64,000 nt of DNA from contig JBHHYN010000003.1 of the NCBI GenBank assembly GCA_046757565.1, forward strand, positions 14,245-78,244, in the 5' to 3' direction. The notes beneath the pieces were generated by a model. It was not told the origin of the DNA and did no database searches. It worked only from the letters and a program-made list of their open reading frames with translations. The number at the start of each line of letters is the position of its first letter. Positions within the stretch are counted from its first letter, which is position 1. Below, piece after piece: positions 26,318 through 34,718 of the stretch. This DNA comes from JBHHYN01 sp046757565. GTDB lineage: Bacteria > Pseudomonadota > Gammaproteobacteria > Eutrophobiales > Eutrophobiaceae. A program made the translations under genes and the position numbers.

Positions 26318-27592
26318 TTACAGGGATTGATGGATTCTGGTCAGTATATCGCTGACGCTGTGTCTCCCTGTCTGCCGGATTTTTTTCAACGGCAGACAGA
26401 CGACGTTGTCGGTACGAAACAGGTTCCCCACATGGTCCAGTCCGGGTGTGGCAATGGGGATATACACCTCGGCATCGAGGGCGATCTTTTTCGATGGGCG
26501 TGTCAGCATGATGGCGGGAATATTTGTCTGAGGCGGTTGCAGTCCCTTATCGAAACTGGATATCCAGAGCAGGGCATCGGCCTCCGTTTTTCCCAGCACC
26601 GCCTTTTCCGAAAAATTATAGGGATCATATTCCGGGTAACCCTCTGTGTAACTGATCCGTGACGGGTATCCGCTTTGCCAGGTACAGACATTAACAAAAG
26701 AGGTTCCGCCGTTATCGCCCCCCAGCGCCAGGCCGGCACAACGGGACATCTGATTGAGTTCCTTGAGCAATTCGCAGATCGTCTGGATGGTTAATTCCGC
26801 ATGGGGTTGCAGCAGTTCACCGGGTGCCCAGATGAACACCCCGTAGCTGGCTTGTTTGATACGTTCAGATACTCTCTTCAAGGCGCCCAGCTTCCTGCCG
26901 GTGATGGAATCCGATTTTATTTCGCAACCCTTTACCAGGGCGCGCAGTACAGCAACGGTTTCGCCCAGGGATTCGTCAGTGCAATGGATAACTGTCGCTT
27001 TTCCAGCGCCAGGATTCAACCCCGGTCGGGTTTTCAAATTATGCCCTAAATATATGATTTCCCGATTATTTTTCTTTAAACCGGAGCATGAATACTGGTT
27101 CCATATAAAGCGTTCGAACAATCTCGGGAAATTAGAATTGCCATCGGTGCCTATGAAGACAATCACATCGGCCCGGTTTTTAAGTTCTGCCAGGGTGGTC
27201 ATAACCCATCCGCCGGATTGTAATGCCAGGGCGTTATTGATGGCCCCATCGGCATGACTGTGGTCGAGAATTGCGCCACTGGACTCAGCCAACAGCATCG
27301 CTGCGCGACTGCCGGAAACATCCGTGCCAAGACCGGTAATAATGGGTTGACGGGCATCGCGCAATATTTCTGCGGCATGTGTGACGGCTTCATCCAGCGA
27401 GGTTTGTTTGCCGTGTATATGGGGAGGAACGTCAGAATCGGCAGTTTCAAAACCACGCACCGCCTTCGCGCAGCCATTACGTTTGACGGTGAGTTTACCG
27501 TCCCGATTCCTTAACACCAGGTCATCGCATAACAGACTACAGAAGGGACAGGTGACCTCTTCGAAGATTTTTGATTGACTGCTGGATGACAT
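26318..27592 (-). CDS. fhcB: Formyltransferase/hydrolase complex subunit B, set 2 (redox-inactive type)
   Basis: Homologue of the Mo/W subunit of archaeal formylmethanofuran dehydrogenase. The 424 residues keep the four N-terminal cysteines (Cys15, Cys18, Cys22 and Cys41 in CPFCSLLCDD and NGCAK). The Cys-His pair that binds and serves the metal is gone: where set 1 has SVCHGPSG, this one reads HSHADGAINN around residue 115. The C-terminus (ATPGLDHVGNLFRTDNVV) is the form seen in methylotroph FhcB. From Methylobacterium work such FhcB proteins hold no active molybdopterin, so this set should be a pure transferase/hydrolase. The heptamer array lies directly in its 5' region. Confidence 0.93.
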   Translation of the reverse strand: MSSSSQSKIFEEVTCPFCSLLCDDLVLRNRDGKLTVKRNGCAKAVRGFETADSDVPPHIHGKQTSLDEAVTHAAEILRDARQPIITGLGTDVSGSRAAMLLAESSGAILDHSHADGAINNALALQSGGWVMTTLAELKNRADVIVFIGTDGNSNFPRLFERFIWNQYSCSGLKKNNREIIYLGHNLKTRPGLNPGAGKATVIHCTDESLGETVAVLRALVKGCEIKSDSITGRKLGALKRVSERIKQASYGVFIWAPGELLQPHAELTIQTICELLKELNQMSRCAGLALGGDNGGTSFVNVCTWQSGYPSRISYTEGYPEYDPYNFSEKAVLGKTEADALLWISSFDKGLQPPQTNIPAIMLTRPSKKIALDAEVYIPIATPGLDHVGNLFRTDNVVCLPLKKIRQTGRHSVSDILTRIHQSL

Positions 27593-27601
27593 AGAATCTC
27601 T

Positions 27602-27660
27602 GGTTCAGGGTTCAGGGTTCAGGGTTCAAGGTTGAACCTTGAACGTTGAACTTTGAACCT
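27602..27660. repeat. Heptamer repeat with inversion (GGTTCAG to CTTTGAA)
   Basis: Eight 7-base units in register: three GGTTCAG, GGTTCAA, GGTTGAA, CCTTGAA, CGTTGAA, CTTTGAA, then CC next to the fprA stop. The second half is complementary to the first, so the array can fold into a hairpin. It fills the gap between fprA and fhcB of set 2 and could act as a processing or termination element. Confidence 0.9.
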
Positions 27661-29043
27661 TTAATCCAGCAAGGCCAGCATCTCTTCGACACTAGTATAC
27701 TTCTCGCGAGGTTTCTCATTAGCTGTCCCGTGCTCGATTTCACTTTTATCGATTTTTTTCCAGTCGGAAAAATTGATATAACGAATTCCTTTTTTATCAA
27801 GAATGCTGTAAATCCCTTCGGCGCCACATTTCTTTTCACCGGAATCCAGTAGCGCGATATCTTCTAACAGGTGGGTGACGGTTTCCACACTATCTGCGCG
27901 GTTCGTGCCGATAATACCGGTAGCCCCCCGTTTAATCCATCCGGCAGTATACAACCGGGGAATAAAGGCATTATCTGTGCCAATGATGCGGCCGTTTTCG
28001 TTAGGGAATCGCCCCTGTTTTTCATCAAACGGGACACCGGGCATGGCGATGCCACGATAGCCGATACTCCTGAACACGATACCGGTTTCGAGCGCACAGG
28101 TTTCGCCGCTCCCCCGGGCGGATTGCCGGAATGGCTCGCCACTCAGTTGGTTTCTTTCCAGAATAATCTTCTCCACCCGGTCGCCGCCGGTAATCTCTTT
28201 CGGGCTTTTCAGGAAAGTAAAGTGGCAGGTGCGTTGTTTTGCCGGGTCAATCTCCCGCCGGGAAAATCCCTGGAAGAGTTCATAGATTTTTCTGTTTCCC
28301 GCGTGATTCTTGTCGGCTAGTTCGGTCTCGCTTTCAGGGTTCAACGCCAGTTCATTTGCTGCTACAAACGGATTGCAATCCTGCAACTCACCAAATTCTT
28401 TCAACTCCTTCGATGTAAATTTTGCCTGCGCCGGCCCGCGTCTGCCTATGACATATATATTACGTATTTTGCTTGCAGCCAGGCAGTCCAGGGCATGTTG
28501 CGCGATATCGGTGTGTTTGAGTTCATCGATGGTTTTGGCCAGGATGCGCGCCACGTCAGCGGCGACATTCCCCTGCCCGATGATCACGGCATTTTCATGG
28601 GATAGATCAAAATTCCGGTCGCGATAATCCGGGTGGCCGTTATACCAGCCGACAAATTCCGTGGCCGTATGACTGCCGGGAAGATCTTCTCCAGGTATTC
28701 CCAGTTTGCGGTCGGTCTCGGCGCCACAAGTAAAAACAACGGCATGGTGACTGCTGGTCAAATCATCAATGCTGATATCCCTGCCCACGGTGACATTGCC
28801 GATATAATTGAATTCAGGCGATTCCGCTATTTTTGCGTATAACTGAATCGCCTGCTTCAGTTTCTGATGATCCGGCGCCACCCCGCTGCGTACCAGACCA
28901 TAGGGACTGGGCAGCCGTTCAAGCATATCTACTTTCACTGAAATATCGGATCGGATCAGTGCTTCGGTGGCATAGAACCCACTTGGTCCACTGCCGACAA
29001 TTGCGACAAGCAAGGGGTTTTGCTCAGTACCGAGTTGACTCAT
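27661..29043 (-). CDS. fprA: Ferredoxin--NADP+ reductase (FprA / adrenodoxin reductase family)
   Basis: FAD flavoprotein that exchanges electrons between ferredoxin and NADP(H). 460 residues with the FAD Rossmann motif VAIVGSGPSGFYATEAL, the family stretch SPYGLVRSGVAPDHQKLK, the NADP motif VIIGQGNVAADVARIL and the C-terminal GWIKRGATGIIGTNRADS. It is of the FprA type, not the plant or thioredoxin-reductase-like types. It lies 120 bases downstream of the ferredoxin gene, between the two Fhc sets, all on one strand. The likely partner is that ferredoxin, linking set 1 to the NADPH pool; this is inference. Confidence 0.95.
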   Translation of the reverse strand: MSQLGTEQNPLLVAIVGSGPSGFYATEALIRSDISVKVDMLERLPSPYGLVRSGVAPDHQKLKQAIQLYAKIAESPEFNYIGNVTVGRDISIDDLTSSHHAVVFTCGAETDRKLGIPGEDLPGSHTATEFVGWYNGHPDYRDRNFDLSHENAVIIGQGNVAADVARILAKTIDELKHTDIAQHALDCLAASKIRNIYVIGRRGPAQAKFTSKELKEFGELQDCNPFVAANELALNPESETELADKNHAGNRKIYELFQGFSRREIDPAKQRTCHFTFLKSPKEITGGDRVEKIILERNQLSGEPFRQSARGSGETCALETGIVFRSIGYRGIAMPGVPFDEKQGRFPNENGRIIGTDNAFIPRLYTAGWIKRGATGIIGTNRADSVETVTHLLEDIALLDSGEKKCGAEGIYSILDKKGIRYINFSDWKKIDKSEIEHGTANEKPREKYTSVEEMLALLD

Positions 29044-29162
29044 ACAGGTTCACTATTTTGACGCAGAAACACGCACAAAGGACGACAAAAACGAAAAAAA
29101 ATTGATAGAGGTGGGAGATTAGCAGTTCCATACCTCTTTTTTTTGCCAATGGGTAAACGGGA

Positions 29163-29468
29163 TTAGAATCCCAGTTCTGCTTTTCTCTCCTCGGCGCCGG
29201 GCAATGGTTCCATCTGGTCCGAACATACGGGTAATCCGGGAGCGCGATCAGCATTTATCTGTATCCATGCTTGCTGTTCTTCCGGTAAATCGTCTTCTTC
29301 GTAGATCGCCTGGACCGGACATTCGGGTATACAGGCGCTGCAGTCGATACAGACATCGGGGTCGATATACAGCATCTCGTCGTCATAATGGAAGCACTCT
29401 ACCGGACAGACCGTTACACAATCCGTGAAACGGCATTTATTACAGTTCTCGGTTACGACTGTGGTCAT
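29163..29468 (-). CDS. fdxA: Seven-iron ferredoxin (FdxA type)
   Basis: Cytosolic electron carrier. The ATG at 29468 has a perfect AGGAGGGG ribosome site; the longer open frame upstream is non-coding. In 101 residues cysteines at 9, 17 and 50 fit the [3Fe-4S] cluster and 21, 40, 43 and 46 the [4Fe-4S] cluster, as in Azotobacter ferredoxin I; Cys12 and Cys25 are the extra conserved ones. The acidic tail is typical. It sits 55 bases after fhcC of set 1 and before fprA, suggesting that it accepts or gives electrons to the set 1 complex. Confidence 0.94.
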   Translation of the reverse strand: MTTVVTENCNKCRFTDCVTVCPVECFHYDDEMLYIDPDVCIDCSACIPECPVQAIYEEDDLPEEQQAWIQINADRAPGLPVCSDQMEPLPGAEERKAELGF

Positions 29469-29523
29469 TGTCCCCTCCTGATTAATTGATGTTTGTTCGG
29501 GTAATGCTATTTTTAACAAGGTG

Positions 29524-30333
29524 TTAACCCTTGTAAAGTAAAATCTCACCCCGGTTAAGTTCGATGGCGTCGCCACTCCAACGCTGATACGCCCCACTGA
29601 TCTGTTCTTCCCTGAGCGGCAGGTCCAATCCCTGCAAGTACAGCAGATATATCCGTAAATAGGCCGGTTGGTAGGTACATGCGTAACTGAAGGTCGGTAA
29701 AAGTTCAGTAGCATGCATGCTGATGATGGTCCCCCTCTTCATGCCTGCGCCGCTCCTGTTGCCCAATTCGCCCAGGACAATAATCGTCCCCGCCAGCATA
29801 TTGACCCCGGTGAAATCACCGCTGTTACCGCCAATAACGATGATGCCATTACGCATGCCGTGACCGATTTCATTGCGTGCATTACCATGGACGATGATCT
29901 CTCCACCCTGTATCCCGATAGTGCTGCCACGGTAGGCGCTACCAATCATGTGTCCGGCATCTCCCTTGATCTGGATGCGCCCGCCTGACATATCCGGTGC
30001 CACCCAGTCACCCACATTGCCTGTCACGACGATCTCGCCGCCGGACATGCCTGCACCCAGGTGGGCGCCGACGTTGCCATTAACATGCAGATGTCCCGAT
30101 GACATACCGGCGCCGATATATTTTACATTGGTAAGGTCCCCGTGCAGCCGGGTCGTACCGTTCGATGTTCCTTCAACATTGAAGAAATCGCCCACTGCCG
30201 CCTGTTCATTGCCATGCTGTACTGATAAAGACTCGATTTCGGCGGGACTCAGGCCAGCCACTCTGTCAGGAGAAATATTTTCCGCTTCCAACGGCACCTC
30301 CGGGGCCGTGTGTAACGTCAGCTCCAGACTCAT
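29524..30333 (-). CDS. fhcC: Formylmethanofuran dehydrogenase / Fhc subunit C, set 1
   Basis: Beta-helix bridging subunit with a series of GxGMSGG repeats (GAGMSSGHLHVNGNVGAH, GAGMSGGEIVVTGNVGDW, APDMSGGRIQIKGDAGHM, GHGMRNGIIVIGGNSGDF, GAGMKRGTI). The 269 residues begin MSLELTLHTAPEVPLEAENI, as in FwdC. Its ATG overlaps the fhcD stop (ATGA). Compared with the set 2 copy the sequence is clearly divergent, so the two sets are not a recent duplication. Confidence 0.93.
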   Translation of the reverse strand: MSLELTLHTAPEVPLEAENISPDRVAGLSPAEIESLSVQHGNEQAAVGDFFNVEGTSNGTTRLHGDLTNVKYIGAGMSSGHLHVNGNVGAHLGAGMSGGEIVVTGNVGDWVAPDMSGGRIQIKGDAGHMIGSAYRGSTIGIQGGEIIVHGNARNEIGHGMRNGIIVIGGNSGDFTGVNMLAGTIIVLGELGNRSGAGMKRGTIISMHATELLPTFSYACTYQPAYLRIYLLYLQGLDLPLREEQISGAYQRWSGDAIELNRGEILLYKG

Positions 30334-31229
30334 GGCGCCTGTCCTTCCAACAAGCTGTGCAGTTCAATTTTGAACTGGCCGAGACCGCCACCGTAATTAC
30401 CGGCCGATATCTGCCGGATGCCGGGTTTGGCTGCGGCATAGAGCCCACGCTGCATGGCCGCCCGCACTGCCTCTTCATCCAGACCGTCGATAACGATTTC
30501 CAGTACGCAATTTACCCCCGGCCCGAGACTGGAATCCTGCCTGATGCCACGCAGGGTAGGGCAGTAGGCATCATTGGTTGAAGCAATCAGGGATTTATAT
30601 TTCGAACCGACTTTACTGCCGCTGCGGACGACTCCATCGGGAAAGGGCAGAATGATACCGGCTATCTCCTGCATGGCCTTGACCGCTGCATTGGCGGATC
30701 GCAGTGTCGTTTTCAGGTCTTTCCCCAGCAGCAGCAGATTTCCTCCACCTACAGCCGGCTGTATATTGAAGCGTTCATCCACCAGGAACTCGCCGTCCAT
30801 GACCGGGATACGCCAGAAACGCCTGCCGTTTAACTGTTTACTTCCCTGGAAACCGTCACCGAAATAACGCAACTGGCCACCGACCACGACGGGATGCTCC
30901 GATTCCAGTCCGTTGTAACAGGCCGTTGTCGGGCAGGTCATGACGCATTGGCCGATGCGCTCGACCAGGCGTTTCCCGGCACTTTGCGCATCCATGGCAA
31001 ACAGCAGCACGCTGATGCCAGGGCGCTTGTCAGGCGTTTCCTCCGCCGGCATCTCCCGTTCGATGCCTGCCTCGCATTTACAGCCAATAACGGATGTTGC
31101 AAAACCGGTGATGGAGCGGGCCGCCGCCAGGGCCCATTGCCGGGTCTCGGCCGTGATGACGATGCGTGCACCCCACATTTTGAAGGCCTCTGCAAAGGTA
31201 TCGACAATTTCTGTGGATTTTATTTTCAT
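30330..31229 (-). CDS. fhcD: Formylmethanofuran:H4MPT formyltransferase (Ftr), set 1
   Basis: Catalyses formyl transfer between H4MPT and the methanofuran-type carrier. The 299 residues show the Ftr start (KSTEIVDTFAEAFKMWGARI), SITGFATSVIGCKCEAGIE, LNGRRFWRIPVMDGEF and GIRQISAGNYGGGLGQFKI. It overlaps both neighbours by four bases (ATGA), a tight translational chain fhcA-fhcD-fhcC. It is similar along its length to, but distinct from, the set 2 copy. Confidence 0.95.
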   Translation of the reverse strand: MKIKSTEIVDTFAEAFKMWGARIVITAETRQWALAAARSITGFATSVIGCKCEAGIEREMPAEETPDKRPGISVLLFAMDAQSAGKRLVERIGQCVMTCPTTACYNGLESEHPVVVGGQLRYFGDGFQGSKQLNGRRFWRIPVMDGEFLVDERFNIQPAVGGGNLLLLGKDLKTTLRSANAAVKAMQEIAGIILPFPDGVVRSGSKVGSKYKSLIASTNDAYCPTLRGIRQDSSLGPGVNCVLEIVIDGLDEEAVRAAMQRGLYAAAKPGIRQISAGNYGGGLGQFKIELHSLLEGQAP

Positions 31230-32863
31230 TTTGTCGGGATAATTTCATGGTCGTGCAGATATCTGTCAGCGACGGCGTAATTATCAAACTCGATAGAGTA
31301 GTAATCTTCAAAAAACGGCCGCACACTGTCAACGATGGCCTCATCATATTTCGGCGTAACGTGTAACAGGCGGCCGATATGGTCCTGTGTAAACTCATGG
31401 TCTTCGATAATGGGTTTCCCCGACTTGATGACATAACGTGGCGCGCTGAACATGATTTCCTTGTCCTGGTGCTCATCATAAATCGTGATATCTGCCTCCG
31501 CACCAACGCCCAGGTGGCCCTTGTTGGCGAGTCCAAGCACTCTGGCGGGGCCGGCCCGGGTAATGATCGCAATCTCGTTCAGGGTATACTCGCGGTCGAG
31601 ATCCGGCAGCAGCGACTTGCTGATTGCCTTCTGGTTGACATGTTTGCACTCTTCCTTCCTGAACTCCCTGTCCATTAACAGGCGGATTAACTTGGGGTAA
31701 CTCATAAACGAGCCGCCATTGGGATGGTCGGTGGAGAGGATCGTGCGCCAGGGGTCCTGCGATAATAGAAACAGTTCCAGGCCAATCGCCCACTGCAGGG
31801 CATGCACATAAATATGTTCCTGATAGCTGAACGGCACAATACCGCAGCCGCTCTCGCACTCGGTATCGGCATTAACCCATTTGTTTTTACTGATGCCCCG
31901 GAGCATATAGGCCAGTGGGGCGTCGGCCGTCATGATGGTGGATTTTCCAAACATGACCTGGCCGACGTCACAGGTGATGTTTGGGTGGGCGTTGATATAT
32001 TCCGCGATGATTTTCGCGCCTGAACGCGGGTTTTTCCCGACCTCGCCTGCGTAGCTGTGAAACTGGATATGGGCCATATGCAGGCGCCGGTCACCGGCGG
32101 TGCGCATTGTCTCCAGCGTGGTATCAATATTGCCGCTGTGGCCAAGGTTATTGCTGTGGATGTGCGTGGGGTGGGGAAGGCCCAGTTCAGTCACGGCATC
32201 TACGAAAGCATCTATGATCTGTCTTGGGCTTATTTCAAAGACATCATTTTTTTCATCAATGTTGGCGACATTGGAATTGCGCTTTCCCTTCCAGGGTTCA
32301 TCGCCGCCCGGGTTGACCAGTTTCGCCGTATAGCCCTTGCAGGCATTCAACCACCAGGCGACGGCCTGTTGGAATTCTTCTTTGCGGCCCTGTTGCAGTA
32401 ATTGTTGTAAAAAAATATTATTGCCGAGCAGCACATAAAAACCCTTGTCGATGACCGGCGTGTCTTGCAACTCTTCCAGGGCATGTCTGGCGCCGATGGG
32501 TGGGACGGCCGCCTCCATGGCGGTAGTGTAACCCAGCGTGGCGTAGCGATAACCGGTAGCAAAGGTGGATGGCACGATGCCTCCTGTCCCCGAACGGGTC
32601 AGTCGTGTACCGGGATGCGGATCATGGCGATGGTCCTCAGGTTGCAGTTTACGGGCAAGATTTACCTTCGGACCGGCTATATGACAATGAATATCGATAC
32701 CGCCCGGCATGATCACCATGCCATCGGCGTCTATCTTTTTTGTATCGGCAGGAACGCTCTCGACGATTCTACCGTCTTCGATGCAGAGTTCACAGGTCTT
32801 ACCGTCAATAGCGTTCGCGGGATCATAGACTTTTCCATTAACGATGCGCAGCCGTATACTCAT
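31226..32863 (-). CDS. fhcA: Formylmethanofuran dehydrogenase / Fhc subunit A, set 1
   Basis: Amidohydrolase subunit interconverting formyl-methanofuran and formate at a binuclear metal centre. Ligands are visible at His59-Cys-His61 (DIHCHIAG), Lys181 (YTAKLVNPGG), His234/His236 (THIHSN) and an Asp in STDHPNGG; the numbering of the first pair agrees with what I recall for archaeal FwdA. 545 residues. In archaeal Fwd this site feeds formate through a tunnel to the Mo/W site in subunit B. That makes it meaningful that the set 1 FhcB keeps its catalytic Cys-His. The gene follows fhcB of set 1 by 66 bases. Confidence 0.94.
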   Translation of the reverse strand: MSIRLRIVNGKVYDPANAIDGKTCELCIEDGRIVESVPADTKKIDADGMVIMPGGIDIHCHIAGPKVNLARKLQPEDHRHDPHPGTRLTRSGTGGIVPSTFATGYRYATLGYTTAMEAAVPPIGARHALEELQDTPVIDKGFYVLLGNNIFLQQLLQQGRKEEFQQAVAWWLNACKGYTAKLVNPGGDEPWKGKRNSNVANIDEKNDVFEISPRQIIDAFVDAVTELGLPHPTHIHSNNLGHSGNIDTTLETMRTAGDRRLHMAHIQFHSYAGEVGKNPRSGAKIIAEYINAHPNITCDVGQVMFGKSTIMTADAPLAYMLRGISKNKWVNADTECESGCGIVPFSYQEHIYVHALQWAIGLELFLLSQDPWRTILSTDHPNGGSFMSYPKLIRLLMDREFRKEECKHVNQKAISKSLLPDLDREYTLNEIAIITRAGPARVLGLANKGHLGVGAEADITIYDEHQDKEIMFSAPRYVIKSGKPIIEDHEFTQDHIGRLLHVTPKYDEAIVDSVRPFFEDYYSIEFDNYAVADRYLHDHEIIPTK

Positions 32864-32929
32864 ACCTCTTTCCAGTCTCTGCTTTTTTATTCGTTGTTAT
32901 CAGAGCGGGAGATCAGCTGATGAGCTGCA

Positions 32930-34288
32930 TTAGACGCTGAATGGTGCGGCGGCGGCTTCAGCCGTTCCACGCGTCCCGCTTTTTGCTAACACCAGTTCCT
33001 GTACTCTATTCCTTATGGACGTTAATATCTCCTCATCTGCCGGAAATGGAGACTCAAAGGCAGGCTTCAGTGTGATGGGAACATCGTCCATTCGATATAC
33101 TGTACCGGAGGTATTGATCCCGTAAGTGGCCGTACGGAAGGCTACGTGTGCCAGCCTGCTTGTATCCGTCTCTTTTGTATCAAGTGAAATAACGGGGATC
33201 TTATGCAGGTGATCGATTGCCCTCTGGGGAAAATTGGAGGCCGGATCACTGGCAATGATCAACGCCGCGTCGGCATCGCCCCGGGCCAACACATCAACCG
33301 TGGTAAATTCACCCGGATTAAAGCGGGGAAAACCGCGGCTGAAATTGACTCCGAACGGGTACCCGGTCTGCCAGGAGACGACGTTATCTGCTCCGGTAAC
33401 GTTGCCGTGGCCACGCACGGGTTTGGCGACAAAATGGGTGAACCCATTCAGATCCGTAGCCAGCGCAAGCAATGCACCGGAATTGAAATGCCGGCCACGT
33501 GTCATGGTCAGGCCCATGCCGAAGAACAGCACCCCGTAACGGCAACTTTTCATGCGTTGCACCAGATCCTCGAGCGTCTCCAGGGGCACGCCGGTGTTCT
33601 CCTCGATGGACGGGTTGATGGCATGTCCTTTGACCAGGGCGCGCAGCGCCCACAACACTTCAAAGTCCCTGCCGGGTTTTACCTGGATAAAGATATCGGC
33701 AACCGGGGTGCTCGCCGTCTTCCTGACATCGACCAGGACAACCGTGCGGTCTTTTTTACCGTTCGGGGTATACATACCTTTTGGCGTGACCGCATACTTT
33801 GTAAAATGGCGTGGATGCGCTTCAGCGGGGTTTCCACCCCAATAGATGACGAGATCTGCACGGTTTTTGACTTCCCCCAGGGTCATAGTGCTTTCTCCAA
33901 TCCCCTGAAAGGCAAGTCCCGATGGACCGTGGCAGACCGAGGTGGTGGTATCGACCGTGCCCCGGACAATATCCGTGATAGCGACAGCCTGACGTTGCGC
34001 CTCGCAAGTAGTATCACTTAATCCATAGGTGATCGGATAGCGGGCGTGTACCAGGATCTGTGCGGCTTCTTCCACCGCTTCATCAAGGCTGGCTTCCCGG
34101 CTGTCGATCATCGCCGCCGGCGCGGCTTCAATGGTATGTTCGGCAAACCAGGCGCGGCCCAGTACACAGGCGTTCTTTGCCTTTGTAATGCGTTTCTCAT
34201 CCATGTCGACGGTCAATATCATATCGTCACAGACACAGCCACAGAACGTGCATGTTGCGTTGTTAACGGTTCTTATGTTTTCGCCCAT
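32930..34288 (-). CDS. fwdB: Formylmethanofuran dehydrogenase subunit B with intact Mo/W-site Cys, set 1
   Basis: Candidate redox-active subunit. I start at ATG 34288 (MGENIRTVNNATCTFC); the longer frame overlaps fwdD and looks non-coding. The 452 residues have [4Fe-4S] cysteines Cys13, Cys16, Cys20 and Cys41 (CTFCGCVCDD, KNACVLG) and keep Cys119-His120 in TTTSVCHGPSG, the position of the metal-binding Cys and catalytic His of archaeal FwdB/FmdB. The stretch ADLVIYWGGNPAEAHPRH and the end YGINTSGTVYRMDDVPI also read like the archaeal dehydrogenase rather than the redox-dead bacterial FhcB. I infer a working Mo- or W-formylmethanofuran dehydrogenase; whether metal is bound must be shown by experiment. 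Confidence 0.9.
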   Translation of the reverse strand: MGENIRTVNNATCTFCGCVCDDMILTVDMDEKRITKAKNACVLGRAWFAEHTIEAAPAAMIDSREASLDEAVEEAAQILVHARYPITYGLSDTTCEAQRQAVAITDIVRGTVDTTTSVCHGPSGLAFQGIGESTMTLGEVKNRADLVIYWGGNPAEAHPRHFTKYAVTPKGMYTPNGKKDRTVVLVDVRKTASTPVADIFIQVKPGRDFEVLWALRALVKGHAINPSIEENTGVPLETLEDLVQRMKSCRYGVLFFGMGLTMTRGRHFNSGALLALATDLNGFTHFVAKPVRGHGNVTGADNVVSWQTGYPFGVNFSRGFPRFNPGEFTTVDVLARGDADAALIIASDPASNFPQRAIDHLHKIPVISLDTKETDTSRLAHVAFRTATYGINTSGTVYRMDDVPITLKPAFESPFPADEEILTSIRNRVQELVLAKSGTRGTAEAAAAPFSV

Positions 34289-34370
34289 CTTTACTAGTAT
34301 AGATAATAAGAGCTTGCTGTGAAACGCAGTGAGTCCAATAAATATATTGATGATATCCAGGTTTACCGGT

Positions 34371-34718
34371 TTAACCGGTAACTTTCTCCACCTCAACTTC
34401 AAGATGTTTCGATTGTGGCATTCCACTCGCGGCCGTGTCACTCCCCATTAACCGGCTAGAACCGGGGCCATAGGCCATAAACAGCAATCCGGGAGGCAGG
34501 TCAGCCACCTTTCTGCTTTTACACCCCACAATGGTTTCCCCGATGTGGTTACAAAGCCGCACTTTGTCACCCTCATTCAGATCCAGCCTTTTCATGTCAT
34601 CTTCATTCATCTCGACGGTGCTGGTGATCGCCAGGTATTCCTCTTTACATTTTCCTTTGTTCAGTGATGTGCCCTGTTTGGTGGAGCGGCCCGGGATCAA
34701 TAGCATCGTTTCCGTCAT
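34371..34718 (-). CDS. fwdD: FwdD-like molybdopterin-dinucleotide-binding subunit
   Basis: Small (115 residues) double-psi beta-barrel protein of the molybdopterin-dinucleotide-binding family. Motifs match archaeal FwdD/FmdD: LIPGRSTKQGTSLNKGK, EEYLAITSTVEMNEDDM, LNEGDKVRLCNHIGETIV, LLFMAYGPGSSRL and the end GMPQSKHLEVEVE. In archaea this subunit wraps the pterin cofactor together with FwdB; the usual methylotroph fhcABCD cluster lacks it. It is the first gene of the array, 82 bases ahead of fwdB. Its presence supports a metal-loaded set 1 complex. A stray oxidoreductase C-terminal domain is a less likely reading. Confidence 0.9.
   Translation of the reverse strand: MTETMLLIPGRSTKQGTSLNKGKCKEEYLAITSTVEMNEDDMKRLDLNEGDKVRLCNHIGETIVGCKSRKVADLPPGLLFMAYGPGSSRLMGSDTAASGMPQSKHLEVEVEKVTG

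Noticed and set aside
29469..29714. N-terminal extension of the ferredoxin frame
   Set aside because: An excellent ribosome site and family start sit at 29468; the extension overlaps fhcC and is not ferredoxin-like.
34289..34441. 51-residue extension of FwdB
   Set aside because: Overlaps fwdD and is not conserved in character; the family-like start is at 34288.
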